From positions 209,788 through 273,787 of the forward strand of contig VFFE01007510.1 of the NCBI GenBank assembly GCA_008921705.1: a DNA stretch of 64,000 nucleotides, in the 5' to 3' direction. This document shows positions 38,691 to 52,391 of this stretch, one piece after another. Numbering within the stretch: the first letter of the stretch is position 1; every line of letters begins with the position of its first letter. The stretch is from Burhinus oedicnemus. Taxonomy: Eukaryota; Chordata; Aves; Charadriiformes; Burhinidae. The notes below the pieces were generated by a model. It was not told the origin of the DNA, did not search any database, and was given only the letters and a program-made list of their open reading frames with translations. Position numbers and translations under genes: made by a program.

Positions 38691-40101
38691 TTGAAGCTGG
38701 CCAATGTCATTGGAAGGTTACCCTCTAATTTTTTTCAAAAGGCCATGTAAATCAGAGGACACTCCTGAAGACTGGGAAAAGGCAAACATCAGGTCCATTT
38801 TCAAACAGTAATGAGGTAATTGTGAGGAACTACAGCTTGGTCAGCCTCCTGCTAGTCCCTTGAAAGATTATAGAGTCACTCCTCATGGAAACCATATCCA
38901 TGCACATGAAAGAAAATATTTTGGAACAAGCAGTAAAGGTTTAGAAACAGCAAATTCTGCCTGACCAATCTTGTTGCTTTATAATGACATGACTAGGGAT
39001 AAAATGGTGGTGTTTGCCTTGACTTTAGCAATGGTTTTGGCACTGTCCCCTGTTTAATCCTTGCAACAAAATTGGAAAGACAGTTTGGTGACATGTCGAG
39101 TGGATGGAAAACTGGTTGGCTGGACCATCCAGCCAAAAGGGTTGCACTCAATGATACAAAATCCAGCTGACAGCTAGTTATGAGTGACATTCCTAGGGTT
39201 GATATTGAGGCCAATACTGTCTAATATAGTCATTAACAATTTGAATACTGGGACATAATGCACCCATAGCAAGTATGAGGATGGATACCAAACTGGGAGG
39301 AATGGTAGATGTGCTAGACTGCCAATCAGAAGGACTTCTGGAGAAGGCTGGAGAAACTGGTTGACAGGAACTTCGTGAAGTTCAAGGAACACAGAGTCCT
39401 GCATCTGGCACAGAATGCCATGAAGTAGTACAAGATGGGGAGAGACTGGCTAGAAAGCAGCTCTGTGGAAGAGGACCTGGGAGACAAGAAGTTGAACATG
39501 AGTCTGCAGTGAGGCCCTGCTGCAATCTAAATTCACTTCATATTGCCTTGTATTAACCAGCAGGTCCAGTTCTCCTTTATTCAGTCCCTGTGGAATTGTG
39601 CCTGGGGTACCATGTCCAGTTTTGGGCACCCCAAAGCAAAGCCAGGAGACGCCACCAAGCTAAGTAAGGGCCTGGAGCACGTGGCATGTGAGGAGACGGT
39701 GATGAATCTGGGCTTTTTTAGCCCAACAAAGAAAAGACTGAGGACAGATGCTATTGCTATCTACAACTACCAAATAATGTATTGTAGAGAAGACTTTTCT
39801 TGGAGTTGAACAGTCAAAAGCCAAGAGGCAATGGACACGAACTGCAGCACAGAAAATTCTGGTTAGGCATTAATAAAAGAGTGAGGATCATCAAACATTG
39901 CAACTGATTTCTCAGAGAGGTTGTGGAATCTCCAACCTTGGAGATACTCAACATTCAACTTCATGTGAACCTGAGCAACCTGATCTAACTTCAGAATTGA
40001 TTTTAACTTTGAAGTTGGCCTTGCCTTGACTTGGGGATTGGACTTGGTAATTCCCAAAGATTCCTTCCCACCTAAATTATTCTATTATTCCATGATAAAT
40101 T
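38691..40101 (+). mobile_element. long decayed CR1 LINE (about 1.4 kb)
   Basis: This is the longest CR1 in the window. The plus strand begins at AAGCTGGCCAATGTCATTG in the reverse-transcriptase domain. It passes the segments for the TGACTTTAGCAATGGTTTTGG region, GATACCAAACTGGGAGGAATG, CCAGTTTTGGGCACCCCAAA and CAGAGAGGTTGTGGAATCTC, and ends at ATTCTATTATTCCATG. Indels and stops break every frame; the longest remnant is 39543-39809. It is older than the copies at 17474 and 24911 but still full to its 3' end. Confidence 0.93.
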
Positions 40102-43100
40102 TTGGAGTCAGATTTTGAGACATAGTTCATAGAGGCATGTAGCTTGAGATGCAGGGAATCTGAAGCAGTGAGGAACACTAAACAACCAAGCAGCACTTAC
40201 TGGTGTTAAACAACATAGTATGTAGAATATTAGAATATTTCTGAAGAAACTGTCTGCTGTCATTATAGAACAAAGAGTGAACCTGTATTAGAATGGTTTG
40301 TGGGTGGTTAGCAGTAAAGCAGTTTCTACATTTGCTTTGGCACTGAAAAGTTTATGATAGTTATAGATCTATGTTTTTTCATGATAAAATAGAGGTTTAT
40401 CCACATGCCCTTTTGTAATTCTGACTATTGTATTTGCACTCTGTCAACATGATTTATAAATGTCTGATTATAGCTGTAGCTGGCTGATGGAAAGAAGTAT
40501 TTCCTGAACAACATGTCGTCACTTCATTTTTGTGCTTTGTGGTAAGAAATAGGTTCAACCTATTTACAGTGTTTGACAGTAAACACTATCAGATGTTTGT
40601 CCCTGAGGGGCTCATTATCTCAAATGATAGATTTAGCCATAAACATACAGTGCACTCAAAAGGGTTTTGAGAAGTCAAGGTAAGGTAAAAAGCTACTTTG
40701 CGTAATGAGCAATCTTGCAGGATGTGAACAAGATAGTTTTCAGACCTGTGTCGTGAGTACTTTTGGGTCACCTATGAACTACAGCGACAGCAAAGAGAAA
40801 GATGAAAGCAATTCATTTTCACCTGTTCTTATATATCAGCTTTTTCTATGCTGTTTATCATCACGGTATGTAAAGCATACTGATATCTCAGAGGCAGAGG
40901 TTGCTAATATAATGATACCTGGCCTATCATGGAACAACCACACTCCTAGCTAAGGTCAGAAACTAATGTAAACAACCTGAGAGAGCAGGACAGGTGACTT
41001 TTCTGAAACGTCTGAGAAAACCTCTTCAGTGCAGAAATGGAGACTGATCTTTGCCTCATGTATGTTTACTTTATCTGTGTTATTGGAACAGCCCATGAAC
41101 AACAAAAAACATTCACAGAATTCTAGACATGTACTGCAAAAAGTCAAGGTATGAAGAGTGGAAATATGAGAATCTTGGACATAAATGTGTTCAGATCTGA
41201 GGGAAGGGTTACAACTTGTTTTGTATTTAGGGGGAGTAGCATCATTGGTATTCCATCCTCTCTTGTTCCAAGTCCCATTGAGGATGCCTGTCCAATGGTA
41301 AACTCAGGGCTGCTGTTCTACCCTCCTCAAATAAACGTATCTGAAAATATCACCATTTATTTGTCTGTAAAGGCCTTAGTCACTTTGACAGAGTTTTTTG
41401 TGTGAAATGAAATCCATTTAGGATGTAAGCAAAACATTTCTGTATATTTTCCATATTTCTTTATGTTTCTGAGGGAAGACCTGTTTTAAAAACCCAAATC
41501 TGCTTGCTGAGTAACTTGATGAAACAGAAGCCATGAGGGCATTTCTCGGCAATATTGTACATGCAGTTTAATTTGTCAGTATTGGAGAAATACCATAATG
41601 TTATTCTATTTGATGCTACTGCTACTGCACAATATTTATGTTCTGTGTTATGAAATATTCTGCCAGTTACCGAGAAATTAAAGAAAAGGAACTAAACAGC
41701 CAACTACATTTTGCCAGCTGCAGGACATGGTACCTAGATTGGACAGTGAGCTATCCTAAATTCTCAGAAAGAAGTTTTCTGAAGAATTTATTGATATCTA
41801 TAGCTGCTTTACCTGGAACATTTCTTCTAGGATAATATGAATGACACAAACATATATTCATATGATTAACATCATAAGAAGAGACTGAGAGGCAATATAT
41901 CTGAAATGCTGACAAAACTTCTTTCTTGTCATATTCAGGATTACACTGTCTGCAATGGAAATAGGGTAAGCATTATAAAGTTATTTTGAGCCCTACTCTA
42001 TAGAATCCACCCTAAGCAATCAGTTTAAAGTATTTCAACCCCTTTGACAGACACATTTGGATAAGTGAGACATAATCAAGTAACACTGCTGTTGAAGTAG
42101 TCTGAGGCATCTCTTCTGATGCCTTAAACTTTCTGGTTACTATGGAGATAGGTCAGGGATACAGGTCAGACTTTTACAGAGACATTTTTGTTTTTCTCTT
42201 CTTTCCCTGGCTGTGTGGATAGATGACTGCAGACAGCAAACAACTTGTAAAAACCAGTATGCCCTTTTCTCACCACTGTTGCCTGTTTTACTTTCAGTGT
42301 AGCTCCACTTCACTTTGCATCCATCTTTTTCTTTGTTACACAGCAGAAAAGTTGTGTTGTTAAATAGTGCATAGCTTTAAGGCTCAGTCTCTGCACAATC
42401 AATATATTTCTCTATGAGTGGACATCCCTCCTTCATTTTAGTAAAGGGAAAGAAGACCCTTGATCAAAAAAATGTCTGAGTTGACAGTGGAGAGGGAAAT
42501 ATCGTGTATGCACATGCTATGATGAGCAGTGTGAGGCTGAATTAATGCAAGCTCAGGAGTTGGCAAGAAAAGTTATTAAGGTAAAAATGCAATAAATACG
42601 GAAGAAAGGAAAGAACAAGGAAAATTTGTGGGGAGGGAATGGAAATTTGGCAAAAAAACAGTGCAACTACGTGGTTGGACTGATTTAGGCAACATTTTAG
42701 AAATAACATCAAGTTGCAAAAGAACCTGAAGGTTTTGGCTAATGGAATGAAAATGTGCCTACCAGTGTGCAGGCCCTTGGAAATGACAATATTCCAACAA
42801 AAGATTAGTATAATATCCACATATATAACTTAGGGCACTGCTTGTCATAGGTCAAACATATTCAGTCTGAGATTGCTGGGATCTACAAACAAACAGGAAC
42901 TTTTTATGTGAATGTAGAGGAGAAAAATCTCTTCCACTACAGTAAAGTATACATGATGTGAAAGATGCTGATTACTTCATTTAATACGACACAGAAAAGT
43001 ACTAGGATGCTACTGTTAAGAGGATGATGTAAGACCAGCACAGACTGATTTAAAAGGAACCAGTGTTCTTCTTCAAAGTGCAGAATTTATAGCTTAGGAA

Positions 43101-43422
43101 AGCTGCCTGCATAACAATAGCCTTCAGTCTGAGATTCGATTCCTCTGAAGAGAAACTGTCAAGAATAAAGCTGATAATAACTTACTTGTGCTACATAGTT
43201 CAAGTAGAAAAGTAAAGCTAACTCTGACTAACATTTTGCATGCAGGCATCCCTAAATCTTTTTCAACACGTTAAGTCTTACAGGTCCTTACACAAGTATA
43301 TTCAGTCCCTTTTAAAGAATAAGTTAAAATAATCTATCAGCCTTTATCAGTTATTCAGACTAGAGTAATTCTCCCATTAACAGAATTGCAGATGTCAAAC
43401 TTTTTCACTTGTCAAAGTAGGC
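40102..43422. other. unique stretch, nothing recognised
   Basis: AT-rich sequence with short frames on both strands. No gene or repeat family is recognised. Confidence 0.5.
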
Positions 43423-43961
43423 TGTTACCGGGTATGACAGAGAAAGTAGAGAGCAAGGACAGCTTTATTGACAGAAGTCACTTCTGCAGTTTTTCTTTTA
43501 CCATCTAAAAGTAAAAGTCTTTGAAAATCCATGTTCTTCTTAACAGGCATTAGAACAACCAGTATAACAAGGAGAGGGATTAAGGCTCTGGGGGCACCAT
43601 CAGCCCTGACTGTCCCTGCCCAGCCCCCCAAGACTCCCCCACAGTCCAGGGCCCCATGTCAGCCCCCCAGGGCCATCAGCCCCTGCCCCAGCGACACCAC
43701 AGCAGGGCCCATTTCCAGCTCCCCGCAGCCCTGCCTGGCCGGCCATGGGCCCTGCCAAGGCAGGCCTGCCAGTGGGCCCACGTCCCAGCCTGGCCTTGGC
43801 CCATCCCCATGGACGTGGCCAATGCCCAGACTGGGGCTGTCACAGTACCCTCCACTGCCTGCTCCTGGTTAGGGATGGGACAGGCCCTGGCTGCCAGGCC
43901 GTACCTGACCACCCCCATGGGGAGCCCTTGGGGAGCTGCTGGCCTTGGCAGTGTCCTGACA
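43423..43961 (-). mobile_element. GC-rich ERVK-like solo LTR
   Basis: A 539-bp LTR on the minus strand. It starts TGTCAGGACACTGCC (plus-strand end 43961) and ends in ACCCGGTAACA (plus-strand start 43423). The AATAAA signal on the minus strand lies at 43464-43469, about 40 bp from the 3' terminus, leaving a short R-U5. The flanks GTAGGC (43417-43422) and GTTGGT (43962-43967) agree at 4 of 6 positions, compatible with a decayed 6-bp ERVK duplication. No internal genes adjoin. It forms an isolated GC-rich, proline-coding island, and the overlapping frames of 79-137 codons in it are artefacts. Confidence 0.8.
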
Positions 43962-46900
43962 GTTGGTTCTGGCAGACCAAGTAGTCATGAATTTTCCTCC
44001 TTCTCAAAGAAAGACAGCAAGGATAAATACCTGCCCACAGAGGATGTTCAGAGAAGTGATGGGAAGTGATACTCTGGGAAGCACAGCCCTGTGCTGTGTA
44101 CTGCTGAAATGATTTTAAGAGGAACTCTGAGCACAATTTTGTTTATGTTAGGAAAACATAAAATGAAAAAACAGCAGGAATTGTTGAGATTTGGTAACAG
44201 ATTTTATTCTAAGAACACCTTAAGAAATAGCAATTGAATAGAAAACTGGCTGCTGGTAAGAGAGTTTCTTTATTCTTTGAGGGACTTCAAAATCCTGAGC
44301 ATTTTGAAGCTACTCTTTGATAGCTTAAGACTATTTCAAGGATGGTCTTATACCTCTAATTTCTTCTCTTTCTGTAGAGGGAGGAGAGGATCGCCCTGGT
44401 CTCCATTCAGTCTATACTATGCTTCTTCCTTGAGTCTCTTCCTTATTCTTCTTCTGTCATCTGAGTAACAGCAAGGCCATCCTCACATTATCCCAATACG
44501 GGAAAGAAATACAGCAGGGGTATTTGGCTAATGAAGAAGTATTTCCATTACTCACCTTGTGACTGCAGTTTAGAGTATGTGGTGCTGCTGCGTGTGCAAG
44601 GTCTTCAAAAGACACGATAATGATTAAGACCTAGGGTTTTCCTGCCACTGCAGTGGCCATCAATCATGAAAGGAGCATCTATGTAAGAAAATGCAGAATT
44701 ATCTGCATTATTCTGGTCTGAAATTCTGGAAATATGAGGTTTGGTGTACATATTTCTAAACTAAACTGTCTCTCTTCAAATTCTAGGTTGGGATTCTCAC
44801 AATTACCTCATTAACGGACATTTAAAATCAGTGTGTGTGAGGATCCGAGTATCAGTACTTTAGGTCCTCTGACTTTAGCAGTCTCATTAAAATATGTCCA
44901 TTTATAAAAGCTGATGTTTGAATAACAAATCAGCTGCCTAAACAGATGTCTAGTGCCATCTGAGCAACAGGTGAGATATGTTTAAAATTACATTGGACAT
45001 GTACATTTTCAAACTTTACTGTAGTCAATATAATGTATTAGGCATTATACTAATGTACTTAACAAAGTTAAATATGAGTAAGTGTAGTAAAATGGAATGG
45101 AATATAAATATTAGTTGATACTTCCTTGAAATATTAAGATTCAGTTCTTCTTCCATCAGAGGGAAATGCATTCTGCTCAGTACATGCTCATTCTAAACCA
45201 CTTTTGACTTTCTTCTTAGGCAACATTCTTCTAGAGCCAAGTAGAAAATAAAACTTCCATCCCATGGAAGAAGATAATTTCCAAATTTCCTTTTGTTTTG
45301 ACATCAAATAAAGAGATGAAATACACAACAAAATTGAAATTCTGAAATATGTACTTTCAGAATAAATGGATTAACTTTTCAAAATACATCCTTAACACCA
45401 AATAATTTCTTTTTAAAATTCCATTAAACACACAATATCTGTCTATGCATTAATTCTTTGAAGCATTTCCATTGCCAAAATAGCATTGACAATGTTTTAT
45501 TATGTTTATTCAAACAGAGTTTTTTTAGTAGAAAATGTTCCTTATCGTGAATGGTAAAGAATGAATCCTGCTTAAAATTCAAGATGCAGTAGATTGAAAA
45601 ATAACATTTGGGCATATTGAAAGGATGAGACTGTAAATCTATTTTTTTTTAAAGTTCAGGAGGCATAAAAATATTACTTTCCATTTCAGCCACAGTACTA
45701 TTAGCTTTTGTGCCTAAAAGATAGACAGTTTGGTTTGTCATTAGTGTTCTAATTAAAACAGAAATTCACTCACCAGACTACCTTTCAAGAATAATACTTC
45801 ATCATCTGAAATTGGTTTAAAACATAGATTTAAAGAAAAACCTTGGGCACAAACATTTCATTTCCTTGACAATATATGAGACCATTACACTATTTTCACA
45901 GTTGCCATTCAAATATGATATATTATTGAAAATACAATCACTTTAGCATTTATATAAAAAAATACTTTACAGGCCAATACTACTACTGTTCACAATGTTA
46001 ACTAAACAAAGAGTTATAATTATGTCTCCTGATCTTACACAGATATCCATCATGGAAAATAATTTATTAGGAAAAAGAAACTAAGGAATAAAATAAGGCA
46101 AGGACTGGATTCTTGCCTTCCAAATTAAGGTACTAAAATACGTTCTCTAAGACAACAAAGCAACACTGCAGAAAAGACATACTAGGAAGGGCAAACTTCC
46201 ATAAGCTATTTGTCTCTCTTAGATGCTTTTTTTAAGTAGTTACAACTAGGTTGTATGAAACCAAGACCAAAACGCTAAGAAATGGAGGTATGTATGTCCT
46301 TCCTTTGGAGTGAATAGAATAGTCTATTCAGGAAAACAGAACTTTTCACGATTCGGTTTGAGGATACATACAACTGTTGGAAAATCAGACTTTACATTCA
46401 CAAGAACCTCTCCTTCCTAGTCAGCATTTTCCAGGAAGTTATTAGGTGAAATTGACATACATTAATGCAGGTGTAAGAACTCCGTCAAGGTAAGAAATGA
46501 GGATTAGCTGTGATCTTGATTCTAAATGTCACTTCTGATTTCTTCACAATTTTATTTTTCATTTTTGTATATTTGCTTACCACCATAGTCCTCATCAGGT
46601 TATATATGCTGGAAACAGCAAGAGTTTTTAAATGAAAATAAAACAATATGCTAATTCTGCTTCTCTTTTATGTGAAGCTTCTCTTGCTTAATGAATCTTC
46701 TCCTCACCCAGTGAGATATTGAGAAAAAATGTGATTTTAATTTTCACTTTCTCTGACAGCACTGAGACTACCCGTAAGCTTTTATTTTATGTAAGCCAGC
46801 GTTTTACTGTGAATATTTGGACCACTTCTGTCAAAGGCAAGATCAACAGAGAGGAAGGAACATAAAATGCCTCTTAAAAAACTACTCTCTCAGTAAAGCT

Positions 46901-49900
46901 AGATCAGAGTTTCCTAGCAGTGTAGGCAAAAAACTGTGGCCCTAAGGTTACAGGGGCAGCATTAGGTCATGGCTGCAAGGCTCCAGCCCAAAGTGGCAGT
47001 AGACAATGGGAGGAAGCAGAGCTTGGATATGTGGAGCAGTGGGTTTGCTCTGCCGCCACAGGCAAAGACTTGAGCTGCAAGGCAGGGCCAGCCCTCCCTG
47101 AACAACCGCTGCTCTTTCCGCAAATATATGGCTTCTCTTCCCAGTGTGACAGCCAGATAGGCTTGCTGGGTTCTGCTATAGGTGAAGTGCACAGTGGTTG
47201 ATGGCTATTTTGCTATAATACAATAACGAAATTCCCTTGGAAGCTGTCCATTTTAGAAATTTCTAAGACTGATCCTGCCTCCCACTACTTATGAGCAGGT
47301 TTAGCACTGTTACTAAATGCTCAGAACAATGAGAAGCTTCTCAGAGATGGGTACAACATTCAAACTCATTCTGACATTGAACTAAACTTTAAAGTAGAAA
47401 TAGTATTTCATTATTTCTAATCGTTTTAAAATACAACTCTTAAGCTAGTCCAGCCATGAATTATAACCACAAGTTTGGTACTATAGGATAGTAGCTACAG
47501 AATGAAAGCCTTCTTTTCTTCAGAGAATTAGTTTATGAAAGAAGCATTAAAAAACATTTTCCTTTTGAAGATAGCTTGTTCAGCCACAGCATTTTAGAAT
47601 TAAAACTTAATAATGCAGAAAATTACTTATCCATCCACTAGACTAAGAAAAAATCAAATCATAGCACAAAGTCACCTAAGCATTTTTTATATTTCATTTC
47701 AGTTCCTCAGCAGAAATGAGAAGGAAATGTTTGGGGAATGTGTTTTTTCATTTTAATTCCACTTATAACAGAGAACAATTGAAGAACTGGGTTCAATTAC
47801 CTCAGGACTGTGTTTACAGGCAGTTTACAGTGCAGAATATTACACTATCAATGAGTTTAAGGATAGCAGAATGCAATTTATAGAATAGGAAAAAAATATA
47901 TTAGTTTGTTACAGTTTATTAAAAAAACGAATAAAACCAAAAGCAAAAACATCCCAAAGAGATGCAGTCCTGGGTTCCCAAAAGCTTATATTTTTTTTCC
48001 AATTCATTTTACTTCACCAAACAAAAGATATTACTCCTTCCCATAAAGGTGCCGTTGCAGTATGACAAGGATACCTCAGTTACCAAATGCAGGATCACTG
48101 AACTTAGGAGCTTGTACATTTTCCTGGGATGGAAGGCCTAGCAGTGAGGGTAGTTTGGTCTCACACTGCTATCAGGGAAGCTGTCTCTGAGAAACCTCAG
48201 GGAGTATTGCATGCTAAAATGCAGCTTGCGCTTCTGTTTCCAGCTCTCTTTGCTGTCCCATCCTTATTGAGAAGTGAAGGTGGTCATCTCCTTGAAGAAG
48301 CTAAAGCAAACAGACACAGTGAAAAGTGAAAATCCTCACAAGTTCTTGGTAACTGTAATAAGTAAAACTTCTTACTTTCCAAATAAGTAAAATTTTAATT
48401 TCCTAAAGCTCCCTAAGTAAGTTTGTATTTAAGCTAGAGCAGCAAAATTCTGTTCTGCCACATCCCTGACTAACTAAAACTTGTGACTTGTGAACGTAGC
48501 ATCTGGTTCAGTGACGAAGTAGAAGCTCCCCAGAACGCTGTTGTTTCTTGAAGTAATGTGTTCATGAAAGAACGTAGAATATAGTGCATATGTTTTAAGG
48601 CACGTAGCTGGAAGCTTATACCTGTGAACTGGTTGCTATGAACAAAAGTTTTCAGTCAAATCACACTAGTAGATGTAGACAAGAGCAGATAACAGTACCA
48701 TACAGGTCCGGTGGATTCTCTGTCTCTACTAATGTCAAATTTACAATCACATTCTGAGGAAAATATTCCTACTGAAATCAATGGAAATCTTGTTTGAATT
48801 ATTTCTCAGTGAAGATTCTTTATTTTGACTTTAGGCATGCAAGACAGATGAATTCTTACAGTCTGATAAAGTATTTAGAAGTAAAAATGTGGGAGATCAG
48901 GGACTGCACAGTATTTTAAAACTAGCCATGGAGAGGAACTTAATTCACTTCCAATTAATGGAAAAAAAAAAAAAAAAAGACTCACAGTTACAGTTGCCTA
49001 AACCCACTAACCTAACTTTTACTGATGAATTAGCAAAGGCTTGGAAAAATTGGTTTGGTTTGCAGGTGTATTGTTATATTTATATGTTTGCACTAGTTCT
49101 ATCTAAGCCTTGTATGAGCCAAATTAGAACAGTGCTACTATTTAGTCTTGAACTGTAGTTCAAGATCCAACTACACAACTCTGTCCCCTGCGAGAGACAG
49201 ATTTTGGAACATACACAATTCACCTGCTATTGGAGGGAATGAGTAACCTGTCACTGCATTTACAAATATTTCTTTACTATCAGGCTCATAACAAATATGT
49301 TGCTTAACATTCTCTAGGAATTATCTGCCACAGTAATCCTAAACTAATTATGAAATTACTTGGCATTGTAACTGTTACATATCAGTAAGACTGAAAATGT
49401 TGGGGTTTGTGGGTTTGGACTTTTTGCTGGTTTTTGCTTTTTTTAATTTAGTATGTCATGGTGAGTGACAGCACAGCTGCCTCTGTTGAGCTCTGCTTTT
49501 TTGATTTAACAAAACCAATAATAAGAAGCTCTGTTAGAACTGAGGCTGTAGCCAAGGCTGGAGGAGACATGAGCTGCCAAAGTCATCTTCTCACGAGTGT
49601 CTTCTCCTTGATCACTTAGTTTTCCGCCTATCCCAGAAAGCAGGCAACACAGTATAAAGGTACAACACAACAAACACCTGTGAACTGTTGTGCAGTTCTA
49701 CTGACTACAGAAGTGTTGGGCCAGCAATTATACCAGGACCTGACTTACTTTCCAGACTTTCTGTCAAGATGTGGTAAAAGAATGAAATATGACTTCTTAT
49801 CCTTTTAGATTCTTTGCCTTCAAGGGTAAGTAGGGTCAAAAAATGAGAGAAGAATTAGCTTGTTATGGAAAGCTGCTCAAGTCAGACAGAAAAAACCTGA

Positions 49901-50340
49901 ATACATTCAGCTGGAAGAAGGTATATTCACTGACACTGGCAAACTTAATTACTGTAACTTTAGGCATAATAGAATGTGGAGAGGTAATGAATATCACTGT
50001 TATCATTTGTACATATTAGTTGGCTGAAAGATGCTACTGGGATCTGGCATCCAGATCACGCAGGAACACAAAGAAAATTTGATGTACTATTAATCTCTAA
50101 CTCTAAAAAATAGGGTTTCATGCTACTGTTGAAACATACTGTGTGTATTCATGTGTGTGAACATTTCAGGGAAGCTCTTTGCTTTCACACAGGTGACTGT
50201 GGTGTGTCACTGACACAGACACCATCTTCCACATAGGGGCTCACACATACAGGAAAGTTTGGTTTCCATCCTTGCTCATTTCTATGGGATGCCATGCAGC
50301 CTGCTGCCCAGAATCCCTCTGGCCTAACAAAGGCACAGAC
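43962..50340. other. long unique AT-rich stretch
   Basis: More than 6 kb without a recognisable gene or repeat family. It contains a run of 17 A at 48962-48978 and some short T runs. Confidence 0.5.
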
Positions 50341-50730
50341 TTGGGGTTGTTCAGCCTGGAGAAGAGAAGGCTCTGGGGAGACCTTACAGCAGCCTTCCGG
50401 TGACTGAAAGGGGCCTACAAGAAGGCTGGAGAGGGACTTTTTTCCACGCCATGTAGTGGTAGGACAAGAAGTAATGGCTTCAAGCTGGAAGAGGGTAGAT
50501 TTAGATTAGATCTCAGGAAGAAATTTTTCACTATGAGGGTGGTTAGACACTGGAACACGTTGCCCAGAGAGGTTGTGGGTGCCCCATCCCTGGAGGTGTT
50601 CGAGGCCAGGTTGGATGGGACTTTGAGCAACCTGGTCTAGTGGGAGGTGTCCTTGCCCATGGCAGGGGGGTTGGAACTAGATAATCTTTAAGGTTCCTTC
50701 CAACCTAAACCATTCTAAGATTCTATGATA
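50341..50730 (+). mobile_element. CR1 LINE 3' end, well preserved
   Basis: The plus strand reads GGTTGTTCAGCCTGGAGAAG, AACACGTTGCCCAGAGAGG, CCATCCCTGGAGGTGTTCGA and GGCAGGGGGGTTGGAACTAG, ending in CATTCTAAGATTCTATGATA. The 'clean' 3' half and GAGGTGTTCGAGGCCAGG mark a different subfamily from the copy at 17474. No open frame longer than about 70 codons remains. Confidence 0.95.
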
Positions 50731-51589
50731 AATTGCAGACTTCATTCTATGGCTGCAGGCACTACTGTAGGATGTCTCTGGTGAACTGACCATAGCCCTG
50801 CTGGATGTACTTTTGTCTGAGAAAGAGGATGTAGTCAATGACTTTCTTAAAGTCATTGTTACTGTGACTGTTTCAGCCTTGGTCAGATAGAGATCCTGGG
50901 CCACAGAGACAAGGTCAGACTAGCGGGAACACTTTATTCCAACAGCAAGGGAGCCAGCAGTGTGAGAAAATCTTTTGGATTTTGCATAAAATGAACAAGA
51001 CCACCTGTTGTGGGTTAGTTACATAGGTTTAACTCCTGTTGGATGAAACTGCAGAAGCCTGTGCTTTTGCGCAAGAGCATGTCTATTGGCCGATGAATCC
51101 TTTCAACTCCCAGTTCCCACCAGTCAGTGACTAATCGATTTAGAATGGGAAAGTCCATCATGGGCAAAGTCATGATCAAGGTCTCCAAAGCCATCTTCCA
51201 AGTGTGCTTTAAAAACTTGTTCCAGGCTCTTTTGAAAAATACAAATGGAAGGGATCAATAAACTCCTACAATCTTTCACCCTCCACTGGTTCCCAAAATG
51301 TTTAAAGACAAATGACAGTGTACATACTTCCATGCAGTAACCATCCAGTTGCCACATTCTGGGCATTGTAAACTTAAGTTAAGGCTAAGGATTCCTCCCA
51401 TCCTTTAAAAATACAAAGATAAATTAAAAGACAAGAAGTATGTTAAAGCTGTGCTAGGCGTACTGACTGTACTGACTCTTAGAAAAAGAGATTGAAATGG
51501 AAAGGACATATTGCAGAAATGCTTTGCTTCACAGATAGCTATCCATGAAGATGGAGAATCCCTCTTTTGAAGGGGAAACTTTTATTTCT
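50731..51589. other. unassigned segment with frames open on both strands
   Basis: Overlapping frames are open on both strands. A minus-strand segment at 51015-51254 reads about 79 residues without a stop and looks protein-like, but so does part of the plus strand around 50770-50890 and 51147-51260. No family is recognised. It could be a decayed processed pseudogene, an old transposon or chance. Confidence 0.3.
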
Positions 51590-52200
51590 GTTCAAATTCA
51601 TTTGGCTTCAACTTCCGACTGTTGGTTCCTTGCCAGAATAAACTGCCTTTTCTTCCCTGTGAAGAAATAAATAAACTGTAATTGTGTCTCATTAGTCTTC
51701 TCTTTGATAATCTAAATTATACAAAACTCATTAATTCTTTCTGTAATAAATTTTAAGTTATTTCTTCTCTTCTTCTTTTCAATGTCCTTTTAAAAATGTG
51801 GACATCCATGCTGAAGGCACCATGGCAGAATTAGTCTCATCAACACAATAAATGCAAGTCACGCATATTTTTAATCAAAACTTTCCTGTTTGTATGGAGA
51901 ATCACATTATTCTTTTTGCATCTGAAGCTTAGTAAGTGGCTTGTCTTTTACGATCCCAGAACCTTCATCAAAGTTACTGTTTTCCAGTTTCTCTTTTCGT
52001 TCATTGTTCTGATTTATTCTTCTCATTCTTAAATGCATAAGTTTGTATTTTGTGGAACTAAACCAGTTACAGGTTTTTTAAGTGGGCACAGCTTATGAAG
52101 TATGATCTGTGTAACTGACTCATCATAATCACGTTTCCTGTTCTGGTAATTTCATGTCACTAATAATGATATTTCTGCAGCAATTTTGTATAAATTCTTC
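51590..52200 (-). mobile_element. ancient amniote CR1 relic
   Basis: Plus-strand blocks follow the old turtle/crocodile-type CR1 read in reverse: GTTCCTTGCCAGAATA, TCATTAGTCTTCTCTTTGAT, AATGTGGACATCCATGCTG, GATCCCAGAACCTTCATC, GTTACTGTTTTCCAG and AAATGCATAAGTTTGTATTT. Divergence and indels are heavy and no frame survives. It is similar in age to the relic at 28535-29405. Confidence 0.6.
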
Positions 52201-52391
52201 TCTTCATCCCACTGTGATAATTATTCTTTGGAACGCAAGAACACAAGAACACAAGCCTTATTTCTACTCTTAACTCCTTTATAGTGGGGAACTGGGAACC
52301 ACAGAAAAATCAAGTGCTGAAAGACCAGAGAAAGAACAATGTTTAATGAAAAAAAGGCTAAGACAGTGCTTATCCTGGCAAATAGGGTGGA

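Noticed and set aside
43120..43150. tRNA B-box-like word (GATTCGATTCCT)
   Set aside because: No A box or cloverleaf could be found around it.
43531..44136. Proline-rich frames of 79-137 codons
   Set aside because: They lie in or run out of the GC-rich LTR, overlap each other on both strands and are explained by its composition.
51600..51690. Possible splice acceptor (polypyrimidine then CAG on the minus strand)
   Set aside because: It lies in an ancient CR1 relic and no open frame follows it convincingly.
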